Made by a program: the position numbers and the translations under genes. Shown one piece after another: positions 23,531-27,138 of a stretch of 27,138 nt of DNA (positions within the stretch are counted from its first letter, which is position 1; each line of letters begins with the position of its first letter). The stretch covers positions 1-27,138 of the forward strand of contig JAGADM010000125.1 of NCBI GenBank assembly GCA_017613595.1. Direction: 5' to 3'. The notes beneath the pieces were generated by a model that saw nothing but the letters and a program-made list of their open reading frames with translations, had not been told where the DNA came from and did not search any database. The stretch comes from Lachnospiraceae bacterium (lineage in GTDB: Bacteria > Bacillota_A > Clostridia > Lachnospirales > Lachnospiraceae).

Positions 23531-23977
23531 CTATTGTCCGCCCGCGGCGGAGCCCTGGTACATCGATTCCATCATTTTGTTATACTCTGCGAGCAGTGCC
23601 GGATTGGACTGCACGTACAGGTAGAACAGATACATGGCGATGACGGCAACCACAAGAAATATCAGGAACGCTTTCGCGAATGACCGGCGTTCCTCGGTCG
23701 CGTTCGCGCCGAACGCGCTGATCGCGGCGATAACAAGGAAAGCAATCCATCCGTACAGCGGGATCAGAAGAAGCATGAACATGCCGAACCACTGCTTCGT
23801 CGTGAACGGACGCTTCACCTGCGTCGGGTCAACCTCTTCGGACGCGTTCTTCACCGAAGCAGCACTGACCGCCTCGGGTTCCGTACTTCCGTCCTCCCGC
23901 AGCGAGGCGCCGCAATAATAACAGAAATTGGCTTCTTCGAGCGGATTTTTATGTCCGCATACTTTGCAAACGTCCAT
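23531..23977 (-). CDS. zinc-ribbon membrane protein
   Basis: The 148-residue protein starts MDVCKVCGHKNPLEEANFCYYCG, a double CxxC zinc ribbon, followed by an acidic linker and two membrane helices (about residues 61-87 and 98-120). The C-terminus LAEYNKMMESMYQGSAAGGQ is outside or at the membrane surface. The architecture is common in Firmicutes and remains uncharacterised; it may couple metal or redox sensing to a membrane partner. The ATG (23975-23977) follows GGAGG at five bases, so an upstream in-frame extension of 11 codons is rejected. It is unrelated in sequence to the soluble zinc-ribbon protein at 6592. Confidence 0.8.
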   Translation of the reverse strand: MDVCKVCGHKNPLEEANFCYYCGASLREDGSTEPEAVSAASVKNASEEVDPTQVKRPFTTKQWFGMFMLLLIPLYGWIAFLVIAAISAFGANATEERRSFAKAFLIFLVVAVIAMYLFYLYVQSNPALLAEYNKMMESMYQGSAAGGQ

Positions 23978-24008
23978 GCAATCCTCCGTTTTCTCATATA
24001 CTTCACGC

Positions 24009-24017
24009 ATTATAGCA
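24009..24017 (-). promoter_or_regulatory. extended -10 promoter of the zinc-ribbon membrane protein gene
   Basis: The minus strand reads TGCTATAAT, an extended -10 with a perfect TATAAT, 32 bases before the start codon. A weak -35 (TTCATT) lies 17 bases further upstream. Confidence 0.75.
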
Positions 24018-24052
24018 CATCTGCCGTGAAAAATGAAGTATATTCTTTTTCC

Positions 24053-24081
24053 TTGTTTTTCCTACGCGCGGGTAGTATAAT
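24053..24081 (+). promoter_or_regulatory. trkA: sigma-A promoter of trkA-trkH
   Basis: TTGTTT (24053-24058) and a perfect TATAAT (24076-24081) are 17 bases apart. The leader before the start codon at 24114 is only about 26 bases, too short for a riboswitch. Confidence 0.88.
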
Positions 24082-24113
24082 AATATGCAGAATTTTCCCG
24101 GAAGGAACGGATT

Positions 24114-25499
24114 ATGAGCAAGCAGAATGCGCGAAAAGACGGCTTAAGCATCATTATCGTCGGCGGCGGCAAGATCGGCAGTACGCTGATCGAGCAGCTG
24201 TATAAAGAAGGCCACGATATCAGCGTCATAGACACCAGTGCGGCAACAATCCAGTCGCTGACCGATTCTTACGACGTTATGGGCATCGTCGGCAACGGTG
24301 CGAGTTACACCGTGCAGATGGAAGCCGGTGTTGAAAGCGCCGACCTTTTTATTGCGGTTACCGACTCCGATGAACTGAATCTCCTGTGTTGTACGGTTGC
24401 GAAGATGGTCGGTCACTGCTCCGCGATCGCGCGTGTCCGTACGCCCGATTACAGCCGTGAGGTTCCTTACCTCCGCGAGAAACTCGGCCTTGCGATGGTC
24501 ATCAACCCCGAGTTCGAAACCGCGAAAGAAATCTCCCGTATCCTTTCGCTTCCGTCCGCGCTTGAAGTCAACTCCTTCGCGCACGGCCAGGCCGAACTGA
24601 TCAAGTTTAAAATCCCCGAGGGCAACATGCTCGACGGGCGTACCATCGCCGACCTCGGTAAATCCATCATCGCAAGCATGGTCATCTGCGTTGTGGAACG
24701 CGGCGGCGAAGTATATATCCCTTCCGGTAATTTCGTTGTGAAAAGCGGCGACACGCTTTCCTTTATCGCGTCCAGAAAGGACGTTATCTCCTTCCTGCAG
24801 GAGATCGGCATTCCCACGAAGCACATCCGCGACACGATGATCATCGGCGGCGGCAAAGCAGCCTTTTATCTTGCTTCGTCACTTCTGCACCAGGGTATCC
24901 GCGTCAAGATTATCGAGAAGAACCGGGCCCGCAGCGAGGAACTGAGCATCCTTCTGCCGAAGGCAACCGTAATCTGCGGAGACGGAACCGAAGAGGATCT
25001 GCTGATTGAAGAAGGCATCCGTTCTACCGACTCCTTCATCCCGCTCACCGGAAGCGATGAAGAGAACATCCTCTTAACGTTAAATGCGAAGAAGATCTCC
25101 GACGCGAAGGTCGTCACCAAGATCAATCATCTGAATTTCAAAAGCGTTGTGGCCAGTCTCGAGCTCGGCAGTGTTATCTATCCGCGCTACCTTTGTTCCG
25201 AGGCCATTGTCGCGTATGTCCGCGCGAAGAACGAGTCCCGCAACAGCAACATTGAAACGCTTTATCACCTTGCCGACCACCGTGTGGAGGCGCTGGAATT
25301 CGAGGTTTCCGAGGAATCGGCGGTTACCGGGGCTCCTCTGTGCCGCCTGAATAAGAAAGATAATCTTCTGATTGCCTGCATAAACCGTGACGGACGAATC
25401 ATTATCCCTTCCGGACAGGATACGATCGAGGTCGGTGACGAGGTAACCGTCGTAACCACGCATTCCGGGTTCCGGGATCTGCAGGATATTCTTGCCTAA
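24114..25499 (+). CDS. trkA: Trk potassium uptake system, regulatory subunit TrkA
   Basis: The 461-residue cytoplasmic protein has the duplicated TrkA design: two NAD-binding (TrkA-N) domains and two TrkA-C domains. The first has the glycine motif IIIVGGGKIGSTL with the acidic VIDTS; the second has a degenerate motif, MIIGGGKAAFYL, so only the first probably binds NAD fully. TrkA gates the membrane subunit TrkH in response to nucleotides, and in some bacteria to c-di-AMP through TrkA-C domains. Its partner follows after 16 bases. Length is normal for the double-domain form. The promoter and ribosome site are clear. Confidence 0.94.
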   Translation: MSKQNARKDGLSIIIVGGGKIGSTLIEQLYKEGHDISVIDTSAATIQSLTDSYDVMGIVGNGASYTVQMEAGVESADLFIAVTDSDELNLLCCTVAKMVGHCSAIARVRTPDYSREVPYLREKLGLAMVINPEFETAKEISRILSLPSALEVNSFAHGQAELIKFKIPEGNMLDGRTIADLGKSIIASMVICVVERGGEVYIPSGNFVVKSGDTLSFIASRKDVISFLQEIGIPTKHIRDTMIIGGGKAAFYLASSLLHQGIRVKIIEKNRARSEELSILLPKATVICGDGTEEDLLIEEGIRSTDSFIPLTGSDEENILLTLNAKKISDAKVVTKINHLNFKSVVASLELGSVIYPRYLCSEAIVAYVRAKNESRNSNIETLYHLADHRVEALEFEVSEESAVTGAPLCRLNKKDNLLIACINRDGRIIIPSGQDTIEVGDEVTVVTTHSGFRDLQDILA

Positions 25500-25515
25500 C
25501 AGAGGAGGCTGACGC

Positions 25516-26982
25516 ATGAATCGCGCGATGATTCGAAACATACTCGGGTCGGTCCTTGAGATTGAAGCCGCGCTTCTTCTGATTCCCGTTCTGACCGCGT
25601 TATGGTATCGGGAACAGGTCGGCTGGTTCTATCTCGGAACCGCTTTCTTCTGTTTTCTGGTCGGTTTTCTGTTCCGCTACCGTAAGGCCAAGGACAATGT
25701 CTTCTACTTGAAGGAAGGCTGTGTCATCACCGGTCTCAGCTGGATACTGATGTCTGCCTTCGGCTGTCTTCCGCTGTTCGCAAGCGGCGAGATTCCGAAG
25801 TTCGAAGACGCCCTGTTTGAAACGATATCCGGTTTTACGACAACCGGTGCCTCGATCGTGCCCGCAGTCGAAGAGCTCTCGCATGCCGCTCTTATGTGGC
25901 GAAGCCTGACGCACTGGATCGGCGGTATGGGCGTTCTCGTATTCCTGCTTGCCATCATGCCCTCAAGCGGCAGTTCCCATATGAATATCATGCGCGCGGA
26001 AAGCCCCGGCCCATCGGTCGGTAAGCTTGTTCCGAAGGTCCGCGCAACCGCGAAGATCCTTTACATCATCTATTTCGGCATGACCGTCCTCGAGATTGTC
26101 CTTCTGCTGTGCGGCGGCATGACATTTTTCGAATCGGTCAACACGTCTCTTGCTACGGCCGGCACCGGCGGTTTCGGCATCAAAAACGACAGCCTGCTCA
26201 GTTTCTCGCCTTATATACAGTGGGTCGTAGCCATCTTTATGATCCTCTTCGGCATAAACTTTAACGTATTCTATCTGCTCATCTTCGGGCAGATTAAAAA
26301 AGCGCTCAAATGCGAAGAACTGCGCGCTTATCTCGGTATGATTGTCTGCGCCGTGACGATTGTTTTTGCCAGCATCGTGCATACCATCGGCAATACCGCG
26401 GACGCGCTGCGGCACTCCGTCTTCACCGTCGGCTCATTAATCTCCTCGACCGGTTTCGCGACGCTTGATTTCAACCAGTGGCCGGCTGCCGCGAAAACCG
26501 TACTCATCACCTGTATGTTCGTCGGCGCCTGTGCCGGCAGTACGGGCGGCGGCATCAAGGTTTCGCGTCTTGTCATTGCCCTGAAGACCGTTTTCAAGGA
26601 ACTGAATTCCTATCTTCATCCGAAATCGGTCCGCAAGATTCGGTTTGAGAACAAACCCGTGGAACACGAAGTCGTTCGGGCGGTAAATGTGTACCTCATC
26701 ACGTTCTTCGTCCTGTTCGCATTTTCCATCCTGATCGTTTCCCTGGAAGGGAAGGATCTCGTAACCAACTTCACGGCCGTAATCGCCACATTCAACAATA
26801 TCGGCCCCGGGCTGGAGCTGGTCGGTCCGACCTCCAACTATGCTCATTTCGGCATTGTTTCGAAGCTTGTGCTGATGTTTGATATGCTTGCCGGACGGCT
26901 GGAGCTGTTCCCGATGCTTCTCCTGTTCCATCCCGGTATCATCAAAGCGTTCTTCCGAAAGAGCAACGTAAAGAATTCATAA
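25516..26982 (+). CDS. trkH: Trk potassium uptake system, membrane channel TrkH
   Basis: The 488-residue polytopic protein forms the K+ pore. The four selectivity loops are recognisable: SGFTTTGASI, SLATAGTGGFG, ISSTGFAT and GACAGSTGGGIK, each with the filter glycine. The C-terminus ends LFHPGIIKAFFRKS, typical of TrkH. With TrkA it takes up K+, and in KtrB/TrkH relatives uptake can be coupled to Na+. The AGAGGAGG ribosome site lies seven bases before the ATG. No terminator is present directly after the stop; the first candidate is inside the adjacent insertion sequence. Confidence 0.95.
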   Translation: MNRAMIRNILGSVLEIEAALLLIPVLTALWYREQVGWFYLGTAFFCFLVGFLFRYRKAKDNVFYLKEGCVITGLSWILMSAFGCLPLFASGEIPKFEDALFETISGFTTTGASIVPAVEELSHAALMWRSLTHWIGGMGVLVFLLAIMPSSGSSHMNIMRAESPGPSVGKLVPKVRATAKILYIIYFGMTVLEIVLLLCGGMTFFESVNTSLATAGTGGFGIKNDSLLSFSPYIQWVVAIFMILFGINFNVFYLLIFGQIKKALKCEELRAYLGMIVCAVTIVFASIVHTIGNTADALRHSVFTVGSLISSTGFATLDFNQWPAAAKTVLITCMFVGACAGSTGGGIKVSRLVIALKTVFKELNSYLHPKSVRKIRFENKPVEHEVVRAVNVYLITFFVLFAFSILIVSLEGKDLVTNFTAVIATFNNIGPGLELVGPTSNYAHFGIVSKLVLMFDMLAGRLELFPMLLLFHPGIIKAFFRKSNVKNS

Positions 26983-27034
26983 AAGACAAAGCGTCGGTGA
27001 TATGTACCCAGAATCCTGGACACATTATCTATGA

Positions 27035-27138
27035 TCAACCGAAACACATGGATGCTTCCCTGTATCTTGCAGGGGGCATCCATTTTGTTTTCGCTTGGAT
27101 CCGCTCGTTATTGTAGTAATCTATGTATTCTTTCAGGG
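27035..27138 (-). CDS. IS3-family transposase (OrfB), C-terminal end, partial
   Basis: Reading the minus strand gives 34 codons ending in TGA at 27035-27037. The peptide includes YIDYYNNERIQAKTKW and then MPPARYREASMCFG. The motif YI-x-YYNN-x-RIQ-x-K-x-x-W-x-x-P-x-x-YR is the conserved C-terminus of IS3-family DDE transposases (IS150 group). The catalytic residues would lie upstream, outside the window, so activity cannot be judged. The gene points toward trkH, converging with it. Confidence 0.88.
   Translation of the reverse strand, partial: LKEYIDYYNNERIQAKTKWMPPARYREASMCFG
27048..27091 (+). terminator. terminator-like hairpin within the transposase 3' end
   Basis: An 8-bp repeat ATGGATGC (27048-27055) pairs with GCATCCAT (27076-27083), and an inner CCCTG pairs with CAGGG, making a long interrupted stem. 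On the plus strand it is followed by TTTGTTTT. It could stop trkH transcripts before they run through the transposase gene. Confidence 0.65.

Larger units (their letters stand above)
27003..27138 (-). mobile_element. end of an IS3-family insertion sequence (cut by window edge)
   Basis: The outer end probably starts near 27003 with TGTACCCAGAATCCTGGACA, whose complement begins TG and ends CA as expected for IS3-family termini. The element extends beyond the right edge. The other end and any target duplication are not in the window, so the exact boundary is uncertain. It lies 21 bases after the trkH stop codon. Confidence 0.7.

Overview
The window is a stretch of bacterial chromosome from a Gram-positive anaerobe, most likely a member of the Lachnospiraceae (class Clostridia). 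The support is: a Na+-type ATP synthase c subunit, a MecA-type adaptor, the Firmicutes-typical order gdpP-rplI-dnaB, a clostridial 2[4Fe-4S] ferredoxin, a DUF1858 redox-disulfide protein, Shine-Dalgarno sites of the AGGAGG type before nearly every gene, and many sigma-A promoters. Base composition looks uniform and about half G+C. Almost everything is ordinary core genome; the only mobile DNA is the end of an IS3-family element at the right edge.

Layout. Positions 1-6393 (minus strand) hold one long transcription unit, tsaC/ywlC - rpiB - atpZ - atpI - atpB - atpE - atpF - atpH - atpA - atpG (cut by the left edge). This is a trimmed version of the ywlC...rpiB...atp order known from Bacillus. 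Positions 6592-9234 (minus) hold a coiled-coil/double zinc-ribbon protein, citrate synthase and a methylglyoxal synthase-like protein that has lost its catalytic residues. Positions 9594-12368 (plus) hold a CPA2 cation/proton antiporter and a secreted, membrane-anchored GLUG/beta-helix surface protein. Converging on it at 12492-14177 (minus) is a GH18/SH3 lipoprotein. Positions 14719-17113 (plus) hold MecA and a membrane-fused spermidine-synthase-like protein. Positions 17192-18216 (minus) hold DUF1858 and an AraC regulator; divergently at 18438 is a ferredoxin. Positions 18681-22538 (minus) hold gdpP-rplI-dnaB. Positions 22694-23977 (minus) hold an amidohydrolase and a zinc-ribbon membrane protein. 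Positions 24114-26982 (plus) hold trkA-trkH, followed by the IS3 transposase end.

How the genes work together. The recurring theme is ion homeostasis: a Na+-coupled F1Fo ATP synthase, a CPA2 antiporter, a TrkAH K+ (Na+-coupled) uptake system, and GdpP, the phosphodiesterase for cyclic di-AMP, the second messenger that controls K+ transporters in Firmicutes. I did not find a clearly novel defence or mobile system. The observation I rate highest is the methylglyoxal synthase homolog whose catalytic Asp/His set is replaced throughout. Others worth checking are an intrinsic terminator placed directly against the ribosome site of the amidohydrolase, a terminator-like hairpin inside the 3' end of the transposase gene, a perfect 12-bp palindrome upstream of citrate synthase, and the acidic N-terminal extension of AtpI.
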